From positions 1 through 12,414 of the forward strand of contig JBAVKQ010000299.1 of the NCBI GenBank assembly GCA_049688395.1: DNA of 12,414 nt. The letters are read 5' to 3'. Positions 1 to 6,448 of this stretch are shown piece by piece. This stretch comes from Prado023 sp049688395. GTDB taxonomy: Bacteria > Actinomycetota > Actinomycetes > S36-B12 > CAIYMF01. Made by a program: the position numbers and the translations under genes. Position 1 is the first letter of the stretch. Every line of letters starts with the position of its first letter. A model generated the notes under the pieces. That model did not search any database. It was not told the origin of the DNA and saw nothing but the letters and a program-made list of their open reading frames with translations.

Positions 1-318
1 GCCGAGCCGTTGGCCGGCTTCGCGCTCTGGTTCCTCAACGCCTCGACCTGGCTGGGTCGGCACGGGATCTACCTCGAGGACCTCTACGTGCGTCCTGAGC
101 ACCGCGGGCACGGCTACGGTCGCGACCTGATGGCCGTCCTGGCCCGGATCTGCCTCGAGCGCGGCTACGGCCGCCTGGAGTGGTGGGTGCTGGACTGGAA
201 CACGCCGGCGATCGACTTCTACCGCGCGCTCGGCGCGACCGGGATGGACCAGTGGACCGTGCACCGGTTGGCCGACCACGACCTGAAGGCCCTGGCCGAG
301 CACGCACCCGCGCCCTGA
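1..318 (+). CDS. GNAT-family N-acetyltransferase, C-terminal part
   Basis: The reading frame is open at base 1, so the start lies outside the window; 105 residues remain. The visible part is the acetyl-CoA-binding half of a GNAT fold: strand LYVRPEHRGHGYGRDLM carries the R-G-H-G-Y-G pyrophosphate loop, followed by the helix of motif A, then the typical EWWVLDWNTPAIDFYRALGA segment (motif B, with the conserved N and FY). By family it moves an acetyl group from acetyl-CoA to an amine. The spacing and motif B resemble the diamine (spermidine/spermine) acetyltransferase subgroup, but the substrate cannot be read from the sequence. It precedes usfX-sigF on the same strand with a 90-base gap. By gene order it could correspond to Rv3216 of M. 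tuberculosis (from memory, not checked). Confidence 0.88.
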   Translation, partial: AEPLAGFALWFLNASTWLGRHGIYLEDLYVRPEHRGHGYGRDLMAVLARICLERGYGRLEWWVLDWNTPAIDFYRALGATGMDQWTVHRLADHDLKALAEHAPAP

Positions 319-394
319 ACTGCCCGGACCGGCACCGAGCGCCACGCTGCGGGGACCGCGCTCCAGCGAGGCACAATCGGTCCCCGCCATGGGC

Positions 395-400
395 TAGCGT
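395..400 (+). promoter_or_regulatory. candidate -10 element (TAGCGT) for leaderless usfX-sigF
   Basis: TAGCGT fits the actinobacterial TANNNT -10 pattern and ends 8 bases before the GTG start at 409. No Shine-Dalgarno sequence precedes that start, so transcription probably begins at or next to the start codon. I see no clear -35 element and no SigF-type GGGTA box. Confidence 0.4.
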
Positions 401-408
401 GGGCGCCC

Positions 409-801
409 GTGGAGATCGATCCGACCGTGACGCTGCGGATCCCGGCGTCCACGGCGCAGGTGATGCTCATCCGCGCCGCTGTGTCGGCGATGTGCGCCCG
501 ACTCGACTTCACGATCGACCGCATCGAGGACGTGAAGCTCGCCGTCGATGAGGCTGCTGCGCTGCTGCTGGGCGATATGGCGCCCGAGAGCCATCTCGAC
601 GTCCGGTTCACCCCCGAGGAGCCCGCTGGTCTGCGCGTGGCGCTGTCCGGCCCGACCGTGCACGGCCGGTCCCTGGCGCGCGACAGCTTCACCTGGACCG
701 TGCTGACCGCCCTGGTCGACGAGGTCGTGGCCACCGTGGCCGCCGACCGGACGCTGACCGTGTCGATGTCCGTGCACCGAGCCGAAGCGGTCCGGCCGTG
801 A
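409..801 (+). CDS. rsbW: anti-sigma factor, UsfX/RsbW type (GHKL fold)
   Basis: 130 residues. It would bind the sigma factor encoded next to it and keep it from RNA polymerase until released by an anti-anti-sigma protein. The sequence follows mycobacterial UsfX: EDVKLAVDEAAALLL corresponds to the N-box helix and DSFTWTVLTALVDEV to the conserved C-terminal segment. The N-box asparagine needed for Mg-ATP in classical RsbW kinases is absent, and there is no clear G1 box (DxGxG), so kinase activity is doubtful; binding alone may suffice. The GTG start was chosen because a -10 element lies 8 bases upstream and the frame offers no better start. Its stop overlaps the sigF start by four bases (GTGA), indicating translational coupling. 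Function is inferred from family and context; the call is firm. Confidence 0.88.
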   Translation: MEIDPTVTLRIPASTAQVMLIRAAVSAMCARLDFTIDRIEDVKLAVDEAAALLLGDMAPESHLDVRFTPEEPAGLRVALSGPTVHGRSLARDSFTWTVLTALVDEVVATVAADRTLTVSMSVHRAEAVRP

Positions 802-1655
802 GCCTGCCGTCCGATGACTCCGGTGCGCCGGACTCCGGAACCCCGGACCCGGGCATGCCGGACGCCGACACCTCCGCCCAGCCGCGCTGGTCCCAACGCG
901 ACCGCGTCCGCGAGCGCGAGCTGCTCGCCCTGCTCTGCGAGCTCGACGCCCACGATCCGCAGCGCACGGCAGTACGCGACGAGCTGGTCACGATGCACCT
1001 ACCCCTGGCGGGCTTCCTCGCCCGGCGGTTCCGCGACCGCGGGGAGAGCATCGATGACCTGACCCAGGTCGCCACGATCGGCCTGATCAAGGCCGTCGAC
1101 CGGTTCGACCTGGACCGCGGGGTCGAGTTCTCCACGTTCGCCTCCCCCACGATCGTCGGCGAGGTCAAGCGGCACTTCCGGGACAAGGGCTGGGCCATCC
1201 GGGTGCCGCGGCGGCTGCAGGAGCTGCGCATCTCGATCGGCCGGGCGACTGCGGAACTGGGTCAGGAGTCCGGTCGGTCTCCGACGGTCGCCGAGCTGGC
1301 CGCGCATCTGGGGATCACCGACGAGGAGGTGCTGGAGGGCCTCGAGTCGGCGCAGGCCTACTCGACGCTCTCCCTGGACGCGGGGTCCAGCGATTCCGAG
1401 GACGAGGTCAGCGCCCTGGCCGACTCGTTGGGCGCCGAGGACCCCGGCATCGACGAGGTGGAGACCCGCGCGACGCTGCACCCCTTGGTGGCCACGCTGC
1501 CGCCCCGCGAGCAGCGGATCATCGCGCTGCGCTTCTACGAGAACATGACCCAGGCCCAGATCGCCGAGCAGGTCGGCGTCTCGCAGATGCATGTGTCGCG
1601 GCTGCTGGCCAAGTCCCTGGCGAAGCTGCGCAGCGAGTTGGTCCAGCCCCTGTGA
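798..1655 (+). CDS. sigF: alternative sigma factor of the SigB/SigF (sigma-28-like) group
   Basis: 285 residues. RNA polymerase specificity factor for stress or developmental genes. After an acidic, proline-rich N-terminal tail (residues 1-30, repeated PDSG/PDPG units), region 2 runs about 58-130, including the DLTQVATIGLIKAVDRFD core-binding helix and the FSTFASPTIVGEVKRHFRD DNA-melting segment. Region 3 is about 138-190, starting VPRRLQELR. Region 4 is about 225-282, with helix-turn-helix MTQAQIAEQVGVSQMHVSRLL near 250-270. The VPRR and SQMHVSR motifs are typical of the Bacillus SigB / actinobacterial SigF group. It is the second gene of a pair with its anti-sigma factor, so the two are made together. 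No anti-anti-sigma gene is adjacent. The start GTG lies inside the stop of the gene before it. Confidence 0.93.
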   Translation: MSLPSDDSGAPDSGTPDPGMPDADTSAQPRWSQRDRVRERELLALLCELDAHDPQRTAVRDELVTMHLPLAGFLARRFRDRGESIDDLTQVATIGLIKAVDRFDLDRGVEFSTFASPTIVGEVKRHFRDKGWAIRVPRRLQELRISIGRATAELGQESGRSPTVAELAAHLGITDEEVLEGLESAQAYSTLSLDAGSSDSEDEVSALADSLGAEDPGIDEVETRATLHPLVATLPPREQRIIALRFYENMTQAQIAEQVGVSQMHVSRLLAKSLAKLRSELVQPL

Positions 1656-1658
1656 TGA

Positions 1659-1688
1659 GCGCCCCGCGGCGCGGTCACATCCGCCGGG
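1659..1688. terminator. weak candidate hairpin between convergent genes
   Basis: The 35-base gap between the stops of sigF (+) and the membrane protein gene (-) holds GCGCC-CCGC-GGCGC (1659-1672). It also holds a competing, bulged stem pairing CCCCG.CGG (1662-1669) with CCGCCGGGG (1680-1688). Either could end transcription from both sides, but stems are short and there is no T-tract. Confidence 0.3.
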
Positions 1689-1690
1689 GG

Positions 1691-2137
1691 TCACTGCTCC
1701 CGACCGGTCCGAGGCTCCCGACTGGTCCGAGGATCATCGCCGGCACGAGGATCGATGCCGGCCGCGCCCGCCGCCAGCGAATCGAGCACCGCCGGGCGCA
1801 GGCCCAGCACCAGCCCGATGACCGCAGCCGCACCCAGCGCCACACCGGCGGCGCGATCCAACCCGACATCGGAGCTGACCAGCGGCCAGGCCACGACCAG
1901 GGCCAGCGCCTGAGCGAGCAGGAACGGTGCGTGCGCGGCCCGGCGGCGGCGGAACAGTCCCCACCAGACCAGCGCCATCCCGGCGCTCAGGACCAGCCAC
2001 ATCAGGACCGTGGCCACCGGGATCCCATCACCGAGATCTGATCCGGGCGCTGCGACACCCACGATCGCGGTCGTGGCCAGTGCAGCGAGTGCCTGCCCAC
2101 CAGCGATGAGCACCAAGGGGCGAACCGGGTCGTCCAT
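1691..2137 (-). CDS. small integral membrane protein with four predicted helices
   Basis: 148 residues. Four hydrophobic stretches are visible: about 7-30, 39-62, 70-87 and 96-119. A basic RRRR cluster follows helix 2 (near 63-66), suggesting a cytoplasmic loop there. The last 30 residues are polar, ending in two copies of the unit PRT(S/G)RE. No catalytic motif is seen and I do not assign a function. Position and orientation (convergent with sigF here, divergent from the lipid-kinase gene) match Rv3217c of M. tuberculosis, an uncharacterised membrane protein, by memory only. The ATG at 2137 lies 6 bases after a TAGTCT -10 element, with no Shine-Dalgarno sequence, so a leaderless mRNA is likely. 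Confidence 0.8.
   Translation of the reverse strand: MDDPVRPLVLIAGGQALAALATTAIVGVAAPGSDLGDGIPVATVLMWLVLSAGMALVWWGLFRRRRAAHAPFLLAQALALVVAWPLVSSDVGLDRAAGVALGAAAVIGLVLGLRPAVLDSLAAGAAGIDPRAGDDPRTSREPRTGREQ
1696..1731. repeat. 18-bp tandem repeat, two copies
   Basis: GCTCCCGAC(C/T)GGTCCGAG occurs at 1696-1713 and 1714-1731 with one mismatch. The period is a multiple of three, so it duplicates six residues, PRT(S/G)RE, at the very C-terminus of the membrane protein without breaking the frame. It looks like a slippage duplication. Confidence 0.85.
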
Positions 2138-2143
2138 TGCGCC

Positions 2144-2149
2144 AGACTA
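2144..2149 (-). promoter_or_regulatory. candidate -10 element (TAGTCT) of the membrane protein gene
   Basis: Read on the - strand, TAGTCT fits TANNNT and is followed after 6 bases by the ATG at 2137. It lies 6 bp from the -10 element of the divergent gene (2156-2161), so the two promoters overlap. Confidence 0.45.
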
Positions 2150-2155
2150 CGGGCC

Positions 2156-2161
2156 TAGAGT
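2156..2161 (+). promoter_or_regulatory. candidate -10 element (TAGAGT) of the lipid-kinase gene
   Basis: TAGAGT fits TANNNT and ends exactly 7 bases before the ATG at 2169, the spacing expected for a transcript starting at the A of the start codon. No Shine-Dalgarno sequence is present. Confidence 0.45.
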
Positions 2162-2168
2162 GGCCCGC

Positions 2169-3122
2169 ATGAAGCCGCGCGGCCTGCTGATCGCGAACCC
2201 CAACGCGACCAGCACCTCACCAGGTCTGCGCGATGTCATCACCCGGGCGCTGCGCCACGACCTCGACCTCGACGTCGTCACCACCACCCACCGCGGGCAT
2301 GCCCAGCAACTCGGTGCCGACAGCACGGGAGTCGATGTCCTGGTCACCCTCGGCGGCGACGGGACCATCAACGAGGCCGTGAACGGGATGCTGGGTACCG
2401 GCCGCACCGACCTGCCGATGCTGGCCACGATCCCGGGCGGTTCGGCCAACGTGATGCCGCGTGCCCTCGGATTCCCCAACGACGCGCTCGAGGCCACCGG
2501 CATGATTCTCGAGTCGCTGCGTACCGATGCCAACCATGACATCGGCCTGGGCAACGCCCAGTACGTCGCGTTGGAGTCCGGCCGCGACTGCTCGCACTGG
2601 TTCACGATCAACGCCGGGGTGGGTCTGGATGCCGACGTGATCGCGGCCATGGAGGCCCAGCGCGAGGCCGGCAAGGTCGCCAGCGGCACGCGCTACGCCT
2701 GGACCGCGGCTGCGCAGTACTTCCGTGGGCTCGGCCGCCGGGGCCGGCCCCTGAGCCTGAAGCTGCCGGGACAGGAGCCCGTCGAGGGCTTGGCGATGGT
2801 CATCATCCAGAACACCTCGCCGTGGACCTTCTTCGGTTCCTTCCCGATCAACCCCTGCCCTCGGGCCTCCTTCGACCTGGGCCTGGATGTCTTCGCCCCG
2901 CACTCCTTGGGCCCGGTGTCCACGACTCGCTACGGCCTGCGGATGCTGCGCGGCAGCCGGGCCGGCGCGGTCCCGGGCCGACTGGTGCTGCTGCACGACG
3001 AGGCTGCGTTCACGATCTGGTCGCAGGATCCGATGAACCTGCAACTCGACGGCGACTCGATGGGGCCGGTCGACCGGGTGTTCTTCCGGTATGCCCCGCA
3101 CGCCCTGCGCATCGTCGGATGA
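2169..3122 (+). CDS. diacylglycerol kinase / lipid kinase family protein
   Basis: 317 residues from this ATG. The diacylglycerol-kinase catalytic fold is clear: NPNAT (10-14) at the N-terminus, nucleotide-binding LGGDGTINEAVNG (61-73), and the IPGGSANVMPRALG loop (88-101). The C-terminal beta-sandwich ends in LQLDGDSMG, as in the DagK/YegS/BmrU family. By family it phosphorylates a lipid such as diacylglycerol, or a polyprenol or sphingoid base, with ATP at the inner face of the membrane; the substrate is not evident. The frame is open further upstream, but the ATG at 2169 begins at the conserved first strand and has a -10 element 7 bases before it. A GTG three codons earlier (2160) overlaps that element and is less likely. 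Gene order matches Rv3218, upstream of whiB1, from memory. Confidence 0.88.
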   Translation: MKPRGLLIANPNATSTSPGLRDVITRALRHDLDLDVVTTTHRGHAQQLGADSTGVDVLVTLGGDGTINEAVNGMLGTGRTDLPMLATIPGGSANVMPRALGFPNDALEATGMILESLRTDANHDIGLGNAQYVALESGRDCSHWFTINAGVGLDADVIAAMEAQREAGKVASGTRYAWTAAAQYFRGLGRRGRPLSLKLPGQEPVEGLAMVIIQNTSPWTFFGSFPINPCPRASFDLGLDVFAPHSLGPVSTTRYGLRMLRGSRAGAVPGRLVLLHDEAAFTIWSQDPMNLQLDGDSMGPVDRVFFRYAPHALRIVG

Positions 3123-3179
3123 GACGCGTGGGTTGAGACGCGCACCCTGCGCGATAACGCCCATGCAGTCGGTGATATC

Positions 3180-3207
3180 GGCTCTACGAGCCTGATCCGT
3201 ACGGGTC
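3180..3207 (+). terminator. weak candidate terminator of two small hairpins after the lipid-kinase gene
   Basis: Two adjacent stem-loops with 5-bp stems and loops of 3 and 4 bases begin 57 bases after the stop codon. No T-tract follows. The loops are too small for the paired six-base loops that ANTAR proteins bind. Confidence 0.25.
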
Positions 3208-3241
3208 GATTGGTGCGAGTGACCCAGACCGGGACCGCGAA

Positions 3242-3257
3242 TGTGACGCACACGACA
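3242..3257. promoter_or_regulatory. candidate Crp-family site upstream of whiB1
   Basis: TGTGA-CGCACA-CGACA agrees with TGTGA-N6-TCACA at 8 of 10 positions. A second, poorer element, TGTGA-CAGGGC-GCAAC (7 of 10), lies 48 bp further on (3290-3305). whiB1 of M. tuberculosis is known to be controlled by the Crp protein Rv3676 through two upstream sites. Assignment here is inference from pattern and gene identity. Confidence 0.3.
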
Positions 3258-3455
3258 GAGTGAAGGTTGACCACGGGGGGCACAGCCCTTGTGACAGGGC
3301 GCAACGTCTGCGACCCTTGAGACCAGTCAGGGCGGACCGGATCACTCCCCGGAGACCGTCACGAGTTTACCGCAGGGGTTGCCGGGCTGATTAGCCGGCC
3401 CCGACGCCCGCGGCCGTGCGAGAAGTGCCCCACCCGGGCGCAGGAATGAGGAACC

Positions 3456-3710
3456 ATGGACTGGCGCCACAATGCGGCATGCCGTGACGAGGACCCAGAG
3501 CTGTTCTTCCCCATCGGCAACACCGGCCCCGCGCTGATGCAGATCGAAGAGGCCCGTGCGGTCTGCCACCGCTGCGAGGTGGTGGACGTCTGCCTGAAGT
3601 GGGCCATCGAGAGCGGCCAGGATGCCGGTGTCTGGGGCGGGATGAGCGAGGACGAGCGCCGAGCGCTCAAGCGTCGCAATGCCCGGGCCCGCGCCCGCGC
3701 GCACAGCTGA
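3456..3710 (+). CDS. whiB1: WhiB-family iron-sulphur transcription regulator, WhiB1/WblE type
   Basis: 84 residues, the same size as M. tuberculosis WhiB1. Four cysteines at 9, 37, 40 and 46 (C-x27-C-x2-C-x5-C) match the cluster ligands of WhiB1 in position. The start MDWRHNAACRDEDPELFFP, the GVWGG turn (58-62) and the basic C-terminal tail KRRNARARAR for DNA contact are near-identical to WhiB1/WblE. By family it carries a nitric-oxide-sensitive [4Fe-4S] cluster, binds region 4 of the primary sigma factor, and is essential in mycobacteria. A purine-rich ribosome binding region (AGGAATGAGG) precedes the ATG. It converges on the pdtaS-like gene across a strong hairpin, as in M. tuberculosis. 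Identification is very secure. Confidence 0.97.
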   Translation: MDWRHNAACRDEDPELFFPIGNTGPALMQIEEARAVCHRCEVVDVCLKWAIESGQDAGVWGGMSEDERRALKRRNARARARAHS

Positions 3711-3744
3711 CCCGAAGGCAGGCCGGCACCGACCGATCCGAAGG

Positions 3745-3779
3745 GAACAGCCCCGGACCCGTGCGGTCCGGGGCTGTTC
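3745..3779. terminator. strong terminator hairpin between convergent whiB1 and pdtaS
   Basis: GAACAGCCCCGGACC (3745-3759) pairs perfectly with 3765-3779 around the 5-base loop CGTGC, giving a 15-bp stem. It sits 34 bases after the whiB1 stop and 65 bases from the end of the opposing gene. There is no T-tract, as is common in actinobacteria. Its symmetry suits termination from both directions. Confidence 0.85.
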
Positions 3780-3846
3780 GCCGTGCGCGGGTCGCCGCAG
3801 CCATCGGCCGAGTTCCCCAAGCGTGTCGGCAGGTTCCGAGCGGGCT

Positions 3847-5301
3847 TCAGGAGAGCATCGGCAGGTCCAGGCGCACCTGGGTGTGCGTGCCGTCGCGGGT
3901 GATGCTCAGCGCGCCGGCCAACTCCTCGTGCACCAGCGTGTCGACGATGCGCAGCCCCAGCCGCGGGGAGGCCGACACGTCGAATCCGGGCGGGAACCCC
4001 GCGCCCGCGTCGCGGACCTCGATGTGCAGGCCGGCGACGTCGCGGTGGCTGCGCAGTTCCACGTCCCCTGCGCCATGCTCGACGGCATTGGCCAGCAGCT
4101 CCACCAGGGCCATCGCCAGGGCAGTGGCATGCTCGGCTGGCACCTCGCCCAGAGCCCCGCTGCGCCCTATCCGGCGCTGTGCCAGGTCCACGGCCGAGGT
4201 CTGATGCACCATGGCCACCAGCCGATCGGCCACCGCGTCGAAGGGGACCTCCGCGCTGCTGGCCTGCGCGAGCAGGTCGTGCACGACCGCGATGGCGCCC
4301 ACCCGGCGCTCGGCCTCGGCCAGCGCGGCAGCGGCGCCCGGCTCGCTCAGGCGCCGGGACTGCATGCGCAGCAGTGCGGCCACCGTCTGCAGGTTGTTCT
4401 TCACCCGGTGATGGATCTCGCGGATCGTGGCGTCCTTGCTGAGCAGGGCGCGCTCGCGACGGCGCAGTTCGGTGACGTCTCGGACCAGGACCAAGGCGCC
4501 CTGGTCGGGCACCCCGCGCAGGGGCAGGGCACGCGCGGTCACCGTCGCGGTGTCCGAGGCGAGCTCGACCTCGCCGGGGATCCGCCCACCGCACACCAGG
4601 GCCACGTGGGCGTCCACCGCGCCGCCCCGGCGCGCGACCCGAGCGCTGACCAGGCCCAGGTGTGCGCCGACCAGGTCCGTGGCCAGGCCCAGACGCCGCA
4701 GCGCCGAGGAGGCGTTGGGGCTCGCGAAACTCACCACCCCGGAGGCGTCGAGACGGATCAGGCCATCACCGACCCGGGGCTCGGCGCCGGTGGAGTCGAT
4801 GATCTCGGGGTACGGGAACGCACCGGTGCGGATCATGGCGAACAGGTCGTCGGCGGCCGTGAGGTAGGCCCGCTCCAGCGTGCCGGTCGCCCGCGTCGCC
4901 GGGACCTCGGAGCGGGTCAGGGCCGCGATCCAGGGCCCGTTCGGGCTCAGGCCCACCCCCACGGCCTCCCCCGCGGCGGGCAGCAGCGGGTCGGTGCGGG
5001 GGCAGAGCTGGCCCAGGCCGGGGGCCGACCGGGCTCGATCCAGCTCCGGGCGGCGGCCTCGGGGCATGAAGCTGCCCACGAGGTCGGTCGGGTGGCTGGT
5101 GGCCGCGGTGGAGGGACGCACCTGGGCTGCCGCGACATACCCACCCGAGTGCCACACCGGCAGCCACAGGATCAGGTCGGAGAACGCGAGGTCGGCCAGC
5201 AGGCCCAGGTCGCGCAGCAGCATCTCGCAGTGCGCGATCCCGGCGGCGTCCAGGTCGGTCCGGTCCCGGGCGATCTCGGCCAGCGTCCGTACCGCGAGCA
5301 T
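3847..5301 (-). CDS. pdtaS: cytosolic sensor histidine kinase of the HisKA_2 class, PdtaS-like
   Basis: 484 residues, no membrane segment. In order: an N-terminal GAF-like H_kinase_N domain (about 1-155, opening LAEIARDRTDLD); a PAS domain (about 170-280, ending VLVRDVTELRRRERAL); the HisKA_2 phosphoacceptor region with EIHHRVKNNLQTVAALLRMQ at 295-314 (phospho-histidine most likely His298); and a HATPase domain with N-box ELLANAVEH (Asn405), G1 box DAGAGFP (431-437) and RLGLRIVD (447-454). In M. tuberculosis PdtaS phosphorylates PdtaR, an ANTAR-domain RNA-binding regulator; no ANTAR gene is in this window. EutW, which controls ethanolamine genes in Firmicutes, is of the same class. The start at 5301 is chosen over an ATG nine codons upstream because AAGGAGGA lies 8 bases before it and the protein then begins like PdtaS. 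Its place beside whiB1 supports PdtaS rather than a dedicated EutW. Confidence 0.9.
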   Translation of the reverse strand: MLAVRTLAEIARDRTDLDAAGIAHCEMLLRDLGLLADLAFSDLILWLPVWHSGGYVAAAQVRPSTAATSHPTDLVGSFMPRGRRPELDRARSAPGLGQLCPRTDPLLPAAGEAVGVGLSPNGPWIAALTRSEVPATRATGTLERAYLTAADDLFAMIRTGAFPYPEIIDSTGAEPRVGDGLIRLDASGVVSFASPNASSALRRLGLATDLVGAHLGLVSARVARRGGAVDAHVALVCGGRIPGEVELASDTATVTARALPLRGVPDQGALVLVRDVTELRRRERALLSKDATIREIHHRVKNNLQTVAALLRMQSRRLSEPGAAAALAEAERRVGAIAVVHDLLAQASSAEVPFDAVADRLVAMVHQTSAVDLAQRRIGRSGALGEVPAEHATALAMALVELLANAVEHGAGDVELRSHRDVAGLHIEVRDAGAGFPPGFDVSASPRLGLRIVDTLVHEELAGALSITRDGTHTQVRLDLPMLS

Positions 5302-5309
5302 CGGACCTG

Positions 5310-5317
5310 TCCTCCTT
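5310..5317 (-). promoter_or_regulatory. ribosome binding site that fixes the pdtaS start
   Basis: AAGGAGGA on the - strand, 8 bases before the ATG at 5301. The upstream in-frame ATG (5328) lacks such a site. In the same 63-base gap two overlapping 10-bp palindromes, CCGGCGCCGG (5341-5350) and CGGTCGACCG (5348-5357), follow the SIS gene stop; their role is unknown. Confidence 0.75.
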
Positions 5318-5364
5318 CTTCGGTGCATCCGGTGCGCCTGCCGGCGCCGGTCGACCGACCGCGC

Positions 5365-6414
5365 TCAGCGGGTGCTGGTCTGCTTGGTCAGGCCGCGCGG
5401 GGCGTCGGGGTCGTACCCGCGCGCCAGGGCCATCTCCAGGGCCAACTGCTGCAACGGGATGATGTCCACCACCGGGTGCAGGTCCTCGGCCAGGCGGCCG
5501 CAGCCCACGTCGAAACCGATCGTGCCCAGGTGGGTGCACTGCGCGCCGCCGAAGACCGCGACGTCCGCACCCCGCTCAGCCAGCCGATCCAGGACCGGGC
5601 GCATCGCGTCGGCCCCCCGTCCGTCGGGGACCACCGCAAGGACCGGGTTGTCGTGATCGATCATCGCCAGGGGGCCGTGCAGCAGGTCTGCCCCGGAGAA
5701 GGCGTGCGCGCCCACGTACGAGGTCTCCATCAGCTTCAGCGCCGCTTCACGGGCCGTGGCGTAGGAATAGCCACGAGCGGTGGTGACCAGCCGGTCGGTG
5801 AACCGGTAGCGCCCGGCCAGCTCGGCGACCTCGTCGCGACGCCCGACCAGCGATGCGGCCGCGGCCGGGACCGCATGGGCCGGCGCACCGTCGCGGCCGA
5901 GCATCCCCTCGACGATCAGCCACAGGGACAGCAGCTCCGCCGAGTAGGACTTGGTGGCGGCCACGCAGTGCTCCGGGCCGGCAAGGGCATCGAAGTGGAA
6001 CTCGGCCGTGGTCGCCAACACACTGTCGGGACTGTTGGTCACGGCCAGGGTCGTCGCCCCGCCCGCGCGCGCCGTGCTCACCGTCTCGATCAGGTCCGGG
6101 GAGGTCCCGCTCTGGCTGACCGTGAGCAGGAGCACGTCGGAGAGCTCGGGTCGCGCCCCGTACGCGGTGATCGTCGAGGGGGAGGCCAGCCCGGCGGGCA
6201 GGCCCAGATGCACCTCGATGAGGTACTTGGCATACAGGGCTGCGTGGTCGCTGGTCCCCCGGGCCGCCAGCAGGACGAAGCGCGGATCCCTGGCCATGAT
6301 CGTGCCGGCCAGCTGCCGGGCCTGAGCCATCGGGCCGGGTTCGAGGAGTCGGGCGAGGGCCTCGGGCTGCTCGGCGATCTCCGCGGTCATCAGGGCGCCA
6401 CGCTGGTCGGGCAT
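5365..6414 (-). CDS. double-SIS amino-sugar-phosphate isomerase/deaminase (GlmS C-terminal type)
   Basis: 349 residues from the chosen start. Two SIS domains, about 40-170 and 200-335. First: AARGTSDHAALYAKY (50-64), TVSQSGTSPD (98-107) and VAATKSYSAEL (151-161), matching the phosphosugar loops of GlmS. Second: REAALKLMETSY and LLHGPLAMID carry Glu223 and His246, equivalent to the GlmS isomerase residues Glu488 and His504 (E. coli numbering, from memory). The C-terminus DPDAPRGLTKQT recalls the GlmS tail. The glutaminase domain is missing, so it should act as a glucosamine-6-phosphate deaminase (NagB-II) or related isomerase, not as a synthase; the exact substrate is open. The start at 6414 has GAGG 9 bases upstream. 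The longer ATG at 6468 has no such site, and a candidate promoter lies inside its extension. Probably its own transcription unit behind the eut operon. Confidence 0.83.
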   Translation of the reverse strand: MPDQRGALMTAEIAEQPEALARLLEPGPMAQARQLAGTIMARDPRFVLLAARGTSDHAALYAKYLIEVHLGLPAGLASPSTITAYGARPELSDVLLLTVSQSGTSPDLIETVSTARAGGATTLAVTNSPDSVLATTAEFHFDALAGPEHCVAATKSYSAELLSLWLIVEGMLGRDGAPAHAVPAAAASLVGRRDEVAELAGRYRFTDRLVTTARGYSYATAREAALKLMETSYVGAHAFSGADLLHGPLAMIDHDNPVLAVVPDGRGADAMRPVLDRLAERGADVAVFGGAQCTHLGTIGFDVGCGRLAEDLHPVVDIIPLQQLALEMALARGYDPDAPRGLTKQTSTR

Positions 6415-6432
6415 CGGATCAGACCTCGCCTC

Positions 6433-6448
6433 GTCGGGTTCGACCACT
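6433..6448. promoter_or_regulatory. candidate DasR/GntR-type operator upstream of the SIS gene
   Basis: On the - strand AGTGGTC-GAACCCGAC matches the left half of the DasR consensus AGTGGTCTAGACCACT perfectly and the right half poorly (10 of 16 overall). It overlaps the candidate -10 element, where a repressor would block transcription. DasR controls amino-sugar genes in streptomycetes, which fits the gene. Pattern evidence only. Confidence 0.3.

Larger units (their letters stand above)
3123..3455. other. 333-base gene-free leader region upstream of whiB1
   Basis: No convincing coding frame runs in either direction. Near the left end two short hairpins follow the kinase gene: GGCTC-TAC-GAGCC (3180-3192) and GATCC-GTAC-GGGTC (3194-3207, one G-T pair). 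In the middle lie two TGTGA-containing elements (3242-3257 and 3290-3305) that recall Crp-type sites. A TTGACC -35-like hexamer is at 3267-3272, but I see no good -10 at the matching distance. The last 25 bases carry a purine-rich ribosome binding region (AGGAATGAGG) before the whiB1 ATG. The region probably holds the whiB1 promoter and a long 5' leader. Confidence 0.55.

Noticed and set aside
814..884. Repeated PDSG/PDPG units at the SigF N-terminus as a functional domain
   Set aside because: Acidic, low-complexity tails are common in this group; nothing more specific is visible.
2010..2168. N-terminal extension of the lipid kinase from 2010
   Set aside because: It overlaps the coding start of the divergent membrane protein, is not like the family, and a -10 element lies right before the ATG at 2169.
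3180..3207. Tandem hairpins as an ANTAR RNA target
   Set aside because: Loops have 3 and 4 bases instead of six, and they lie behind the lipid kinase, not in a eut leader.
2217..3251. Open frame of 344 codons on the - strand
   Set aside because: Antisense to the lipid kinase, which shows the GGDGT motif in the + frame; Arg/Gly/Gln-rich product.
5341..5357. Overlapping palindromes CCGGCGCCGG and CGGTCGACCG as a terminator
   Set aside because: They are perfect palindromes without loop room, and such short GC palindromes are frequent in this base composition.
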